Made by a program: the position numbers and the translations under genes. 64,000 bases of DNA from the NCBI GenBank assembly GCA_020086605.1, contig JACBWW010000004.1, positions 42,633,770 to 42,697,769 on the forward strand, given 5' to 3'. Below are positions 12,401-21,685 of this stretch, one piece after another. Position 1 is the first letter of the stretch. The number at the start of each line of letters is the position of its first letter. The notes beneath the pieces were generated by a model that was not told the origin of the DNA, did not search any database, and was given only the letters and a program-made list of their open reading frames with translations. The stretch is from Lanius collurio (lineage: Eukaryota; Chordata; Aves; Passeriformes; Laniidae).

Positions 12401-15400
12401 GTGACTACAGACTGGCCTGAAGGAGCTCAATCAAAACATGATTGTCATGAGGTGAATGCCTCTTTCAGCTGGAAGATGACAGGCACTTGATTCAAACAAT
12501 CTTTTGATATTTCCCTTTGTAGATGTCCCAGAATTCAGTACAGATCTCTACTTGGTATTTGTTGTATCACTTTTGAGATGACTACAGAGATAATGTTGGA
12601 CTGAGCTGTAGCCAGGATGTGGCTGGCAAGAAACTTAAATTAAGTTAATAGCAACAGCATTTTCATACCTCTCTAACGTGATGCTCTCTGAAGAGTCACC
12701 TCCATGACTACAGGTTTCTCAAGGCATGGTTAAGGCTACAAATATTCTTCATTTACCACAGATTTAGAAAAAATTTAGCCAGAGGAGGGTCTGGTGGATT
12801 CTGACTTTATGCTGTGAATCTGGAAAGTCTTCAATTGCAAAGAATATCCAGTACATAAAAAAATTTCCTCTAAAAGACTTCTAGGTGTTTTTTTTTTTTA
12901 ACAGGGAAATTCCACATGACCTTATTAAAGTGTTTAAGTTCAGAAAAGTCCCATGGGTTTGCTCAGCTTGTTTATAAATGAGATTAAACGAATGACATTG
13001 GTTTTGTTTATAGAAGATAACACTGAATTTAGTATGTTCCAGCAAAATATTTGTCACATGAATCAGCATTCTTTGTCAGAATTATGTTTCCCTGAGATTT
13101 GTTCAATCAGATTTGGTTTTCAAACAGAAAGAGGCTGCTTTGTAATTCTCAGCACTGCAGCCTCAGGCTACACTTATAGCCTGCCTGTGGTCTTTCCCAT
13201 CTGAGTCACTAGGTAAGGATTCTTCAGGCACATTTGTGCTCTCAGGTACCTCTGTGCAACCACCCTATGGGCTGCGCAAGTGGATATTCCACTGATGCAC
13301 GCAGCTGTGGGCAAGTGAGGTCTCCCTCCTGTTTCAGCTGCACTAGCACTGCAAACACAAAGCAAAGGTAGAAGTAACTCTAATAGATATCTGAGTTCTT
13401 TCCACAAATAGCAGTAGGAGACCTGCCCACTACTCAGTTCTTATTATAAAAAAAAGGTCACAGAGATTCAGATGGACATTAGATGCTATGGTGTTTACTC
13501 AGGATAAGATTTTATCCTGAAACAAATATGGCTTAAAATATTTCAGAGGGCTTTGGAACAAATCTTTTCTTTCAGTATGGGAGCAATTCAAGACCCTGTG
13601 TGCAAGAGGGGATATAAGTATACAACAATGACTATCAATCTCTTAGAACCGCCGATTAAGGCACTTGAAGCTGGATTTAGTTTCCATATGTTGTCTTTTA
13701 GGGCAATTTGAGCTATGCTTTGAAGATCAGCTCTGAGCTACATCTAAGGAGATGCAATAAAAGTCCAGATTTTTGGTTCTAAGAGCAGCTTCCTCAACTT
13801 CAGCAGTTACTGTCGTCCTGCCTCTTACATAATGACAAACTTGGTCCTGCCTGTGTAGGCAGCTGTCCGGTTTGAGACCTGGAGGGACCTCTGACAAGGC
13901 CTGGCCCCGCTGTGCTCTCAGCGTCACTCGAGCAGATGCCTGCACAGACGCTGCTTACCCCCGTATCCCGTGCGCTGCTCTGAGATGTGCTTTTCCAAGG
14001 CAAAGCGCAGCTTGGCGGTTCCATCCGGCCCGTCTGGCGTTGTGGGCTCCACCAAAATAAAATGGGAATGGTTGTGGTCCAAGGAATATGGTGGGCCTTG
14101 GATGTTGTCGTCGGACTGGTAGTGTACAAGATTTTCACTCTAGGGAGAGGAGGGGACACGTCAGTGCTCCCTGCAAAGCCCAGCCTGTGCTTTAATGTCC
14201 TTCCTCTCCCTTTCTTTGCTGTCTGTACCCTGACACAGCACACCACCTGTGAGACACTCGGACAGACTCTTAAAATAGGGTGAAGAAGGAAAATTTGTTC
14301 CTTCTGGAAGCAGCCAGATTTGGCAGGACTGACAGCTGGAGTACCTGAATTTTCCCTCTTGGCGTCTGCAAAATATAGTGATATCAATCATCTCTGGAAT
14401 GTAGGTTTTGGAAATGTTTGTTGGAAAAGTGGAAAGGGGCCATGAGACCTGACAATTGTTGTGTGGAGATGGGAAACCTCAGCTGGTGTAAAGAGAGGCA
14501 AACTATTCATTTCAGTAGTGTTTTGTCCATGTTTGGGCCAGTAAATGAGTTAGCCTGCTCCATGTCCCTATCAATTTAAATACAGCTTTACTCAATTGAC
14601 AGGGTTATGTGAAATCTAATGGTTATTCTCAGTTTAGAAGTTGCATTCTAAAGGAGTGAGGGGCAGACAGATTTTAGAAAGGAGACTCATCTTTTATTTT
14701 GGGTGAGTGGTGTTATACTTTTAATTATTTATTAATGAGTTTTTTTGCATAAACTCATCTTCTAGGTAAAACAGAACGCCTGCTACAGTCTTTTGTTCTA
14801 AATATTGCACTACATATTGGCTTCCATATACACACTTTTTCAAATCACCTTTCTTTCTTAATACATCTTTCTTTCCCACTGTTGCACATCCACTTTGATA
14901 CTCATTTCAGGCTGTAAATGTTTGATTATTCTTTTTCATTTTCACAGTCGTTGTCCTCTTGCAAGTAAGTCAGATTAAAATAAGTGCTTAAAATCTGCAT
15001 TTCCTTCTATCATGCCTCTTTTCCAGTTCCTGCAGTGTTGCTGAGCAAAACTCAGACTGTCATCATGGCAGTCGTCACCGTGCATTGCATTTTCCTCCCA
15101 CTAAAAAAGCAGTAAGCTTGCATGTTTCTTAAGAACAGCAAGTGCCACAAATTTCTTTCACTTTCTTCTCTCTGTCTCTCATTCCTTGGGGAAAGCTTCT
15201 TGACATAATTAATTTCCTTTAGATTTTGTTTTGACAGAGGGTGTGCCTCTGTTCTGCTGCCATGTAACATTAAGCCTCCTCACCAAAGATCTGGCCTTTG
15301 ATTAGGACCCAGAGGCACAACAACCAATTGAAAAAGGCCTTTGGGGATTTTCCTATTTATTCTCTGAAAATGTAGAAGTGATCTTTCAATGATGTTTAAA

Positions 15401-18400
15401 GCATACCATCAACACAGAAGAGATGGGAGGGATCCATTGATTTCAGGGCTTGTTTTTCTCCTTGCTAGTGTGGATGTTAGCTCTATTTTATACAACAAGC
15501 TGCTTGTGTTAGTGCCAAGTATAAAGAGAGTTGGGTTTAGATCAACATCCCTGTCTGTAGTTCCTTTGTCTTAAAGTTACTGACTAAAATCCAAAATATC
15601 TTTGGGTGGAAGCTGTGCCAGAAGTCAAAGGGTCAGGAATGCTCTTTGCAAAATATTCCTTGACAAAGAATTTGGGTTTTAGTTGAGGAGGAGAAAATAA
15701 AAAGAGAGTGCACTTGTTTTGTAGCTGCTGATAGGGAGAGATCCAGATGCATTTTGATCACTTAGCCTAGGAGGGAGGTGAAATAGTTTGCATTTGCCAA
15801 AGCAACTTTCCTAAACAAAATTTCCAAACACTGTGAACTGAATTCTTTTCTTTGAGGCCCTTTCAGACCAGTTGCCACACAAATAGGTTAAAATTTTCCA
15901 GCTAAAGAGTCCCACCTGAAGAGCACACAGGTAGCTGCTACTGGCAAAAAAAAAGAAGAAAAAGAAAAAAGAAGATCAGTGACAATAAATTGCTGATATG
16001 GTCTGGCAGTCTCTCAGCTTCTAGCTGATACTTCCAGGCCCCTCTGAGAGAACAACTAGGTGTGAATTCAAAGGGCTGTCTTTGTCATATGTTTCTTAGC
16101 TTCTGCAGGGCAGTAAAATACTGCAGAGAAACTGTCATTCTTTGTCATTACACACCTGTTTTATTGTTATAATATCTTGCTTAGGACAGACTGTATATCC
16201 AGTGACAAGAAGGGAATACTATTTTTTTTTCTCTCCACTTCTATTTCCATTCAGTAGCAACACTTTCAGCAACAGTTTTGTTGGGTGAGGTTTTTAATCT
16301 GTTGGTGTACTGTTTTTGTTTTCTTCCCAAGGACTTCGCTTTGACCCAAATTAAGAAGCCCAGAGAGCTTTCAATAACTAGGTGAAATCATTCATGGTAT
16401 TTTTGACCTGTTGTACTGAGCACGTTTTTGCTTATAAGACACCAATTCAGTGGTTAATGAAGGAAAAATTTGTCCTGGAATATTTATGTCTGGTGTCCCA
16501 TAAGAGAAAATATGCTTTTTGCAGTGTTGATGTAATATCTAGGAGCAAGTGCTCCTGCAGTAAGTGGACAAGGGAGAAATCCATGCACGGCCCCTAATTC
16601 CGGGATATTTTCCTGACGTTCATCCCTGCACTGATGCCTAATGCTGCCACCCGCTGGGCAAAGGCGGAACTGCTGCCAGCACAGAATCATCCAACAAACC
16701 TCGATCTTCATTTGTTTCCTCCCAAAACGCGGCTTAAATCCCACTCTATTTTTTTGTTTGTTTGTTTTGTTTTGTTTTGTTTGCTTGCTTGTTTAAAGTT
16801 ATAGCAAAGTTGTTCCATCAACTGATTACAAATTTTGTAAAGGTGTGGCTTATAAGCAAACTATAGAATAAGTGAAAAATACCTTTGTGTTTCCCAGAAT
16901 TTCTCTGTGCTGGATTTTCCTGACTGAAGTTATTCCTATGGCAACCACGCTTATTTTGGATGAGGTACTAGCCAGTGCAAGATCTCGGACTGCTTGCACT
17001 AAGTGTCTTGTTACTCCTGCACGCAGAGCACTGGTGAAAATCCAGGCACCTGAAATTATTTTTAAGAACCAGTTAGGTAATTTATTTGTATTTGAATTTG
17101 TTTGTGTGTCAAGTAAAATTAGTTACAGCACTGTATTTAAGGGATTTTTTTAGATAGATAAAGTGGCAACGTTGCCATCTTTACTCTGATGTTAATGTGC
17201 TCATCAAGAATGCTGTGTCCACTCTGGAGTCACTCACTGTCTACACATGAGCAGAAACATCCCTGTACCAGGCAGGTCTGAGTGTTGTACGAGGAAGAAC
17301 AAAGGGACAGAGTCAGGGAAGTTGTTTACCTGAACTGAGGCCTAAACAGTCCTGTGCAATCACCTCGTAGCAGAAGAGCTCGGGCATAGCCTGCATAATT
17401 TGTAGTTCTTTCTCTTGTTCTTGTGTACATGGAGAGTGAATACTTCAGGATAATACAATTTACAGCAGTATTGTTATGGTGAGAAGGAATTTGGAGAACC
17501 CTAGGTAAACAGCAAACTGGCCTTTTTCAAATAAGTAACATAAAAAAATTGGGGATCTTGATGGTGCCTAGTCTGAAATACAGAAGTCAGATGGAGATAG
17601 AGAATATCTGTGTGGCACAAAAGTACCAAAAAGAGCTCTAGTACTTGGCTGTCTCATTGCAAAAAGCAAAACTGTCATAATCTTGTTTGGAACAGTGAAG
17701 ACAAACCAAGAACTTGCTGTGAAATGCTCACAGATATTTTCACTGCATTTTGCAGGTGATAATGGAGAAAACAAGAAATTTTATTTTTTACCTAAGTTCA
17801 CTCTTGTTAAAGTCAAATTGTTCTGCCTTCTTCAGAGTTATTTTGTTATGGCACAAAAGAGAGACAATTGTGTTTGGTCTTATTTTGATGCAATCTTTCT
17901 AGTGTCACCTCTGAGGGAACAATATCAGGTAATATTATACTTCACAAATGGTTACATAATTTGCTTTAAAAGAACTTTTTTTGCTACTATAATACAGTAT
18001 CTTTCATTTTCAAATGTATTTACATGCAGGTTGTAGGTTGCATTTAGTAATGTCTTGAATTTTCAAAAATAATTATGAAACCAGGCCCATTGTCATTACC
18101 AGATCACTGGGGTATAAGTGTGAGAAGCCATCAGGAATATGAATTCCTTCTTTAAAGCCTAAAGAGCTCACCTGTGCTTTGAGCTGCCTTTATAAGTCCT
18201 TTCTTTAAGGTTTCCCGTAGCCAAGGCTTCATCTGGAAATTTTCTTCTTCTCCTACTAAAGAGACAACCAAATTGGGAGCAGGAAGCTTCCATTTGTTGA
18301 GCATAACTTCAAATATAATTCCAGGGTGAATGGTACTCGGGACCTTCATAAACTTCAGCAAACACAAGAAAAACCCAATGAATAACAATAGGACAGAAAG

Positions 18401-19511
18401 ATACAGAGTCTGTTCGTGGTAAATACAGAGGGAAATTATCATCAACTTGGATATTTAAGAGAAGATTATCTAAGCAAGAATTGACAGAGAACTAAATACT
18501 TGAATGAATTTAGTAGACTTCTGCATAATTGCCATCTCACTAATTGGATCCATTCCATGGGTTAGTTCTGTGTTGCAGACTGACAAATCACACTCTCCCT
18601 TAGAGCTTCCTCTTGATCTGGCTTCAGTTTCATGGCAGTTTAACAAAGCCAACAAATTTCGTAGGTGTTTTTTGTTTCTGCACAAGCTGAAATATTTGCC
18701 TGGTTTTATGTCTGTTTTTCAAGGACACATTACATGAATCTATTGCTTCTTCCAGTTCTGTATATATTTTGGCTTTGTGCTTAAGACTTTATGATGAAAC
18801 AAAATCTTGAGGCAGATTTCAGGAATTCCTGGGAATTCCTTCTGCTCTAGCACTAATGTGTGCAGGGGACTAGTGAGGAGGTGGGTTTGTCCATATACAT
18901 CCCTCTCTGCATATCAGCAGAACAGAGAGAGAACTTTAAGGAAAACCTTGAAACAGCTCAAAAGTATGTAAATGTAAAATTCTGTAGTGATTAAGTTTTG
19001 GTAGGTTAAAACAGGGAAAGGATGCAAAATGAAGGAAGTAAGGCATATAACTGATTTTTGTTTTAAAGGGAAAAACGATCACCTGTACTTATATCGTGTA
19101 ATTGCAGATCAAGTGATTAATTTCTGTATATTAAAAGGCCATATTTTAAACCACATTCGTGTTCAGGAAGGCATGGTCCCTACTTGGGGTACAAAGTGGT
19201 GCCTCACAGTGTGGTACATTGATCCTCACTATTACAGTCTCTGTGTTTACTGCTAAGAAGTAACAGCTGAACAACAACACTGGTGTTAAAGGGTTAAAAC
19301 TCCTCAGTGCCCATACCTTTCCATGTTTCATCCCAGAAGCTGTAAAGTCTATTTCTCCTATGCAGTATGGTAGTTCTCTTTTGAAAGTGTCCTCTTGGCC
19401 ACTGCTGCAGAGCTTGGTTTCCATTTCCTCCATTGAATTCATAAGGTGATTGAGCGCCAGTGGACCCAGCTGTTCACTGAGATGACAGAAAGCTGGCAAC
19501 TGAGAAGCCAT
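343..19511 (-). CDS. TRPM5: TRPM5 gene, N-terminal half (12 coding exons; 3' part off the left edge)
   Basis: This gene encodes TRPM5, a channel for monovalent cations opened by intracellular Ca2+. In known vertebrates it acts at the plasma membrane downstream of G protein/PLC/IP3 signalling in taste, tuft and some endocrine cells. Twelve exons (19317-19511, 18172-18352, 16883-17049, 13959-14139, 10786-10850, 8791-8982, 7404-7506, 6429-6547, 5505-5855, 3313-3444, 1948-2071, 343-488) join in phase to 1956 nt, 652 codons, without a stop. Every junction has AG acceptors and GT donors. The product aligns end to end with mammalian TRPM5 and less well with TRPM4: signatures include [50 protein letters not shown] and FFAHDGVQ. 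Only the cytosolic melastatin homology regions are present; the six membrane segments, pore and C-terminus lie off the window. I see no disabling mutation. The gene is head to head with KCNQ1, as in human. Confidence 0.95.
489..1947 (-). other. TRPM5 intron between coding exons 11 and 12
   Basis: This 1459-base intron contains an 18-A run at 757-774. No other element is recognisable. Confidence 0.8.
757..774. repeat. Poly(A) tract, 18 A
   Basis: An uninterrupted run of A in a TRPM5 intron. I see no element body attached to it. Confidence 0.9.
1948..2071 (-). CDS. TRPM5: TRPM5 coding exon 11
   Basis: Codons 563-603 plus one base, starting [20 protein letters not shown] and ending EAKYEQLAV. 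It matches mammalian G(Q/R)EGVAAALAACKI(L/I)KEMSHLE and REAKYE(R/Q)LALD. The acceptor is attctgcag and the donor gtaagt, both strong. Confidence 0.96.
2072..3312 (-). other. TRPM5 intron between coding exons 10 and 11, with GC-rich block
   Basis: This 1241-base intron has a GC-rich, CpG-containing block at about 2560-3190, in strong contrast to the AT-rich flanks, and a CR1 3' end at about 2283-2450. Overlapping open frames on both strands across the GC block are a by-product of base composition; none resembles a known protein. Confidence 0.75.
2283..2450 (+). mobile_element. CR1 LINE 3' end
   Basis: The order gatgccccatccctgg, ggccaggctggatggggc, gggtgtctctgcccat, aaggggttagagc and cttccagcccgaactattct follows the avian CR1 3' untranslated end. 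It finishes at the short ATTCTATGGTTCT-type tail, so it is in plus orientation, antisense to TRPM5. It is a 5'-truncated copy. Confidence 0.85.
3313..3444 (-). CDS. TRPM5: TRPM5 coding exon 10
   Basis: Codons 519-562, starting [20 protein letters not shown] and ending [13 protein letters not shown]. It matches mammalian [30 protein letters not shown] and MATYFWAM. I chose the acceptor atatttcag before GAC because it has a better pyrimidine tract than an AG 18 bases downstream, and KTNTKR resembles the basic linker of mammals. The donor is gtaagc. Confidence 0.94.
3445..5504 (-). other. TRPM5 intron between coding exons 9 and 10
   Basis: This 2060-base AT-rich intron shows no transposable element, RNA gene or further exon. 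Confidence 0.75.
5505..5855 (-). CDS. TRPM5: TRPM5 coding exon 9 (largest exon)
   Basis: A 351-base exon for codons 402-518, starting [20 protein letters not shown], with [10 protein letters not shown] and [10 protein letters not shown] in the middle and [20 protein letters not shown] near the end. It covers an ankyrin-like part of the melastatin region. The donor is gtgagt but follows TCT, so position -1 is T rather than G. The next exon continues in frame. Mammals have a variable, charged linker at this junction. Confidence 0.96.
5856..6428 (-). other. TRPM5 intron between coding exons 8 and 9
   Basis: This 573-base intron contains only short chance open frames on both strands. Confidence 0.8.
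6429..6547 (-). CDS. TRPM5: TRPM5 coding exon 8 (cytosolic Ca2+ site)
   Basis: Codon 362 (split) to codon 401, reading [20 protein letters not shown] then [20 protein letters not shown]. This is one of the most conserved TRPM4/5 segments. By spacing, Cys363, Glu372, Asp375 and Glu376 match C324, D333, D336 and E337, the cytosolic Ca2+ site residues that I recall from the zebrafish TRPM5 structure. The second is Glu here rather than Asp. Acceptor is tttttccag, donor gtacca. Confidence 0.96.
6548..7403 (-). other. TRPM5 intron between coding exons 7 and 8
   Basis: This 856-base AT-rich intron shows no recognisable element. Confidence 0.8.
7404..7506 (-). CDS. TRPM5: TRPM5 coding exon 7
   Basis: Codons 328-361 plus one base, reading [20 protein letters not shown] then [14 protein letters not shown]. 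Mammals have [35 protein letters not shown] here. I chose the acceptor at aaatag before ATTCAG because it keeps the mammalian spacing; the next AG, six bases later (exon start 7500), would drop two residues. The donor is gtaaga. Confidence 0.93.
7507..8790 (-). other. TRPM5 intron between coding exons 6 and 7
   Basis: This 1284-base intron contains a possible MIR remnant at about 7600-7745. I see nothing further in it. Confidence 0.75.
7600..7745 (+). mobile_element. Possible degraded MIR SINE
   Basis: The order of motifs resembles the MIR core and 3' half: a ctgaggttt stretch, ttattcgtttccca, then ccaaagtcatctacca and cagaactgggat. Divergence is high, so this is a tentative match by eye. 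Confidence 0.4.
8791..8982 (-). CDS. TRPM5: TRPM5 coding exon 6
   Basis: Codons 264-327, reading [20 protein letters not shown], then [19 protein letters not shown] and [12 protein letters not shown]. It matches mammalian APWLIL(A/V)GSGGIAD, LLVP and [10 protein letters not shown]. The acceptor is actacag and the donor gtgagc after ACG. The last residues (WTVT) replace WTKL of human TRPM5. Confidence 0.95.
8983..10785 (-). other. TRPM5 intron between coding exons 5 and 6
   Basis: This 1803-base AT-rich intron has several short T runs (near 9260, 9350 and 9665). I see no transposable element or gene in it. Confidence 0.75.
10786..10850 (-). CDS. TRPM5: TRPM5 coding exon 5
   Basis: A 65-base exon for codons 242-263, reading [20 protein letters not shown] then LE. 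It matches mammalian [20 protein letters not shown] almost residue for residue. The acceptor is tttcacag and the donor gtaaga; phase 1 in and phase 0 out join exactly with the neighbouring exons. Confidence 0.95.
11704..11736. repeat. 11-base tandem repeat, three copies
   Basis: Three consecutive 11-base units are visible: tgtgtaatacc, tatgtaatact and tgtgtaagact. The last unit runs into a palindrome, tgtaagacttaca, at 11728-11740, directly next to the putative LTR start. Confidence 0.75.
11743..12016 (+). mobile_element. Putative solo LTR of an endogenous retrovirus (ERVL-like)
   Basis: The layout resembles a short LTR: TG at the start, an inverted CCAAT box (attgg), a TATA-like tatata at 11854-11859, a polyadenylation signal aataaa at 11965-11970 and a CA end near 12016. 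No internal retroviral coding sequence follows, so it would be a solo LTR, antisense to TRPM5. I could not find a convincing target-site duplication, so both boundaries are approximate and the family is a guess. Confidence 0.45.
13959..14139 (-). CDS. TRPM5: TRPM5 coding exon 4
   Basis: Codons 182-241 plus one base, reading [20 protein letters not shown], then [11 protein letters not shown] and [18 protein letters not shown]. It matches mammalian VHYP(E/A)D, SLDSNLSHFILVE and [14 protein letters not shown]. A Glu in the LEKHISEQ stretch probably corresponds to the fifth ligand (E212) of the cytosolic Ca2+ site seen in zebrafish TRPM5; that assignment is from memory. Acceptor is ccctag, donor gtaagc. 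A longer minus-strand open frame over this exon (13800-14387) is in the wrong frame. Confidence 0.95.
14140..16882 (-). other. TRPM5 intron between coding exons 3 and 4
   Basis: This 2743-base intron has a T/G-rich low-complexity tract at 16749-16794 and an A-rich tract near 15945-15972. I see no gene or clear transposable element in the rest. Confidence 0.75.
16749..16794. repeat. T/G-rich simple repeat, (TTTG)n-like
   Basis: The stretch is built from TTTG and TTTTG units ending in TTGC units. It is a simple low-complexity repeat in a TRPM5 intron. Confidence 0.8.
16883..17049 (-). CDS. TRPM5: TRPM5 coding exon 3
   Basis: Codons 126-181, reading [17 protein letters not shown], then [14 protein letters not shown] and ILGNTK. 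It matches the mammalian [30 protein letters not shown] segment of MHR1/2. The acceptor is tttcag. The donor after AAG is gtattt, which is weak at positions +4 to +6 but is the only one in a sensible place and gives phase 0. Compared with mammals, an Arg is replaced by Ser in KISVVAIG. Confidence 0.92.
17050..18171 (-). other. TRPM5 intron between coding exons 2 and 3
   Basis: This 1122-base intron is AT-rich. The 117-residue plus-strand open frame at 17683-18036 shows no recognisable protein and I treat it as chance. Confidence 0.8.
18172..18352 (-). CDS. TRPM5: TRPM5 coding exon 2
   Basis: Codons 66-125 plus one base (phase 1), reading [11 protein letters not shown] through [15 protein letters not shown] to LIKAAQSTG. 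It encodes the start of the first melastatin homology region, and [11 protein letters not shown] and KAAQSTGAW are hallmarks of TRPM4/5. Acceptor is gaag before TTT; donor is gtgagc at 18171-18166. Similarity to mammalian TRPM5 is very high. Confidence 0.96.
18353..19316 (-). other. TRPM5 intron between coding exons 1 and 2
   Basis: This 964-base intron has donor gtatgg and an acceptor after a T-rich stretch ending gctgaag. I see no repeat or other gene in it; the small open frames on both strands show no recognisable similarity. Confidence 0.8.
19317..19511 (-). CDS. TRPM5: TRPM5 coding exon 1 (start codon exon)
   Basis: Codons 1-65, starting [11 protein letters not shown] and ending [13 protein letters not shown], with donor gtatgg and phase 0. 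The motif [14 protein letters not shown] matches the GE(V/I)NFGGSGKKRGK segment just before FVRVPS in mammals. The start is fixed by an in-frame TAA directly before the ATG at 19511. A pyrimidine-rich stretch ending in cag lies 5 bases upstream, so the exon may begin at 19516 after an unseen 5' UTR exon. The leader is about 28 residues longer than I recall for the human protein (about 37 residues before the FVRVPS segment). A start at an internal Met ([10 protein letters not shown]) would shorten it. Confidence 0.85.
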
Positions 19512-21479
19512 TTAAACTGGAGAGGCCACAAAATCCATTTAAATGTATCTAGATGAGTTTTCAGTCAAACATTTTACTTTTTTACTTTCATACCTGTAAT
19601 GTTTAGCTAAAATTGGAGGTCTCTGTACCAAATGTCATATGCTGTATACAGAAGAAGGCAGATTCCACACCAACACTATGTAACTTAAGGTATGAAAAGG
19701 CATGAAGAAATAAGGCTTCCTGAACTCTCTTTCAGCAGAGAGAAAGCAGAGTTGCAAGGTGCAAGATCCTGCAGTCTTGGAGCCCAAAGGTGACCCTGAT
19801 TCTACAAAAGAGAACCAGGAGTCTCAGCCACTAACTCTTTCCAGCAAGAGTGGAGCAGTGTCAGGGAGTGTCTGAGTCACGGTTTCTTGCTGTCACTGTG
19901 CCTCCTGCTGCTCTGACTTACCTTACCTGATGTGAATGCTAAATAACCAAGCGATGACGTTGTGTTTGTCTGGAGATGTTTTAGGAGAGGTTTACTCTCT
20001 GCTTCCTTTAGGAATAGGCTGTTTATTTGTAAGCCCAGGTATTTAAGGCCAGGCTGTCCTGGAGCAAAGGTCATATGGCAAGAGTTGCTCTTCTGCATTA
20101 CATGAGACACTGGAAAGGTCTACTGGCTTTTCCTATGTTCCATTTTGACTAAACTGACAGAATTATGATCTGACAAGTATAGATTTAAGCTTGCATGCCT
20201 TATTTTTATTCTTCTCAAAATAAAAGCAATGAAACAGCTCTCTCCCCTCTGCCTTCAGCTGCATGGTGAACTACATAATCAGTCTTTAAAAAAAAATCCT
20301 TGTGACACTAAGTCAGCAATGGTAATCAACACTGCATTAATTGTTATTTCCTAGTCCAAGAGATCTGCTGTGGTATTTAGAGTGGGTCAAACTAGCAAGT
20401 CTCTTGTGGGTCTCTTAGGATGCTCCAGTAGAGGGAGCAAGCCCTCCAGCTGTTCCCTTGGGCTGGGAAGTCTCTTGGGAGCCTGTATCCGGGCTGCTTC
20501 ACCACTGCTGCCTCTGTATTCTCTTCTCTCCTTTTCTGCTTGCTGTGAAAACGTTGTTTGGAGCTGTCTTTTTTCCTACGGTCTGCCTCTGAGCATTGGC
20601 TGTGGGCCCTCTCATGATTTGCTTCTCCTACAGGTACCTCACACCTTTAAATCCACCACCCAACTCCTGTCAGAGATCACTGCTTTAAAGATGTTTGTTC
20701 TCATTTTCCCTGCCTGCATGCTGCTCACTTCTGGAGAGAACAGTGTTTATTGTGAACACCGAGATTACAGACTAGTCTGGTTAAGAGTCTTACCTAAAAG
20801 AACTTCTTTTAGATCATCAATAGTGGTAGTCACAGCAAAGCCCACGTTTTTGTCTGAGTCCACTTTTCCACAGGAGAACCAACTTTATCTCCTAAGAGCA
20901 TTGAAAAGAATATGCTGGGAAAAAGCAGTTAATACAGAGTAATAATAACACGTTATTTATTACTGATTATTATTTATGTAGAAATCACTTCCTGGAACTT
21001 GCTGACAGAACAAAGAATTCAATTAGAAAAAAACTATTCAGGACTGAATTTCTAGGGTACATGTAGTCACTGTCCATCACATTTATTTATAGCTACACAC
21101 AAGCAATGAACTTGAAATGGACGGCAATTTACAAAACAGTCCAAAGGTAAATTTGTCCTTAAGTGGTTCACTTTAAGTCCATTCTAGATCATTGTTTGAA
21201 AAATTCTCTCGTGGTTATCTGTGACTTCTCTTTTGGAATAAAGACATTATGCTGCTGAGATTTATAGGGACCATTCCTGTATTTAGGTAATTTTTTAATT
21301 TTTTTATTTTTTTCAGGAATAGAACGTTAATTGATTTTCAGTTTAGAAATTCTGGTTCTCAGTGGTAATGAACAACAGTGAAGGAGATAAAAATAGATAA
21401 GATGCACAAAGAGAAGTTTTGTTCACAATCTTTTATGAGGCTGGAAAGTGAGGAAAGCCCCTGTTAACTGGCAGTCACA

Positions 21480-21685
21480 GGAGGACGAACTTCTTTGCTG
21501 TGCAGGGGACTGAGCACTGGACCAGGTTGCCCAGAGAGGGTGTGGAGTCTCCTTCGCTGGAGATTCTCAAGAGCAGTTTGGATGCACTCCTGTGCAGTGT
21601 GGTCTGGGATGACCCTGCTTGAGCAGGGAGGTTGGGCCAGATGTGTTCCCTTCCAACCTGACCCGTTCTGTGATTCTGTTTTATT
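21480..21685 (+). mobile_element. CR1 LINE 3' end
   Basis: The motifs tgagcactggaccaggttgc, ccagagagggtgtggagtct, ggagattctcaagagcag, gaccctgcttgagcagg, gaggttgggccagatg and cccttccaacctgacc are in the order of an avian CR1 3' end. It finishes in a ttctgtgattctg tail. It is a 5'-truncated copy in plus orientation. Confidence 0.9.

Larger units (their letters stand above)
10851..13958 (-). other. TRPM5 intron between coding exons 4 and 5
   Basis: This 3108-base intron is the largest of the visible TRPM5 introns. It holds an 11-base triple repeat at 11704-11736 and a putative LTR at about 11743-12016; I see no gene in the rest. Confidence 0.75.

Noticed and set aside
13800..14387. A 195-codon minus-strand open frame
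   Set aside because: It overlaps TRPM5 coding exon 4 in a different frame; the correct frame gives the conserved TRPM5 sequence.
343..19511. TRPM4 as the identity of the left gene
   Set aside because: Motifs such as [19 protein letters not shown] and [14 protein letters not shown] fit TRPM5 much better, and KCNQ1 is the known TRPM5 neighbour.
20370..20942. A 190-codon plus-strand open frame upstream of TRPM5
   Set aside because: No recognisable family and no supporting context; length is compatible with chance in a 64 kb window.
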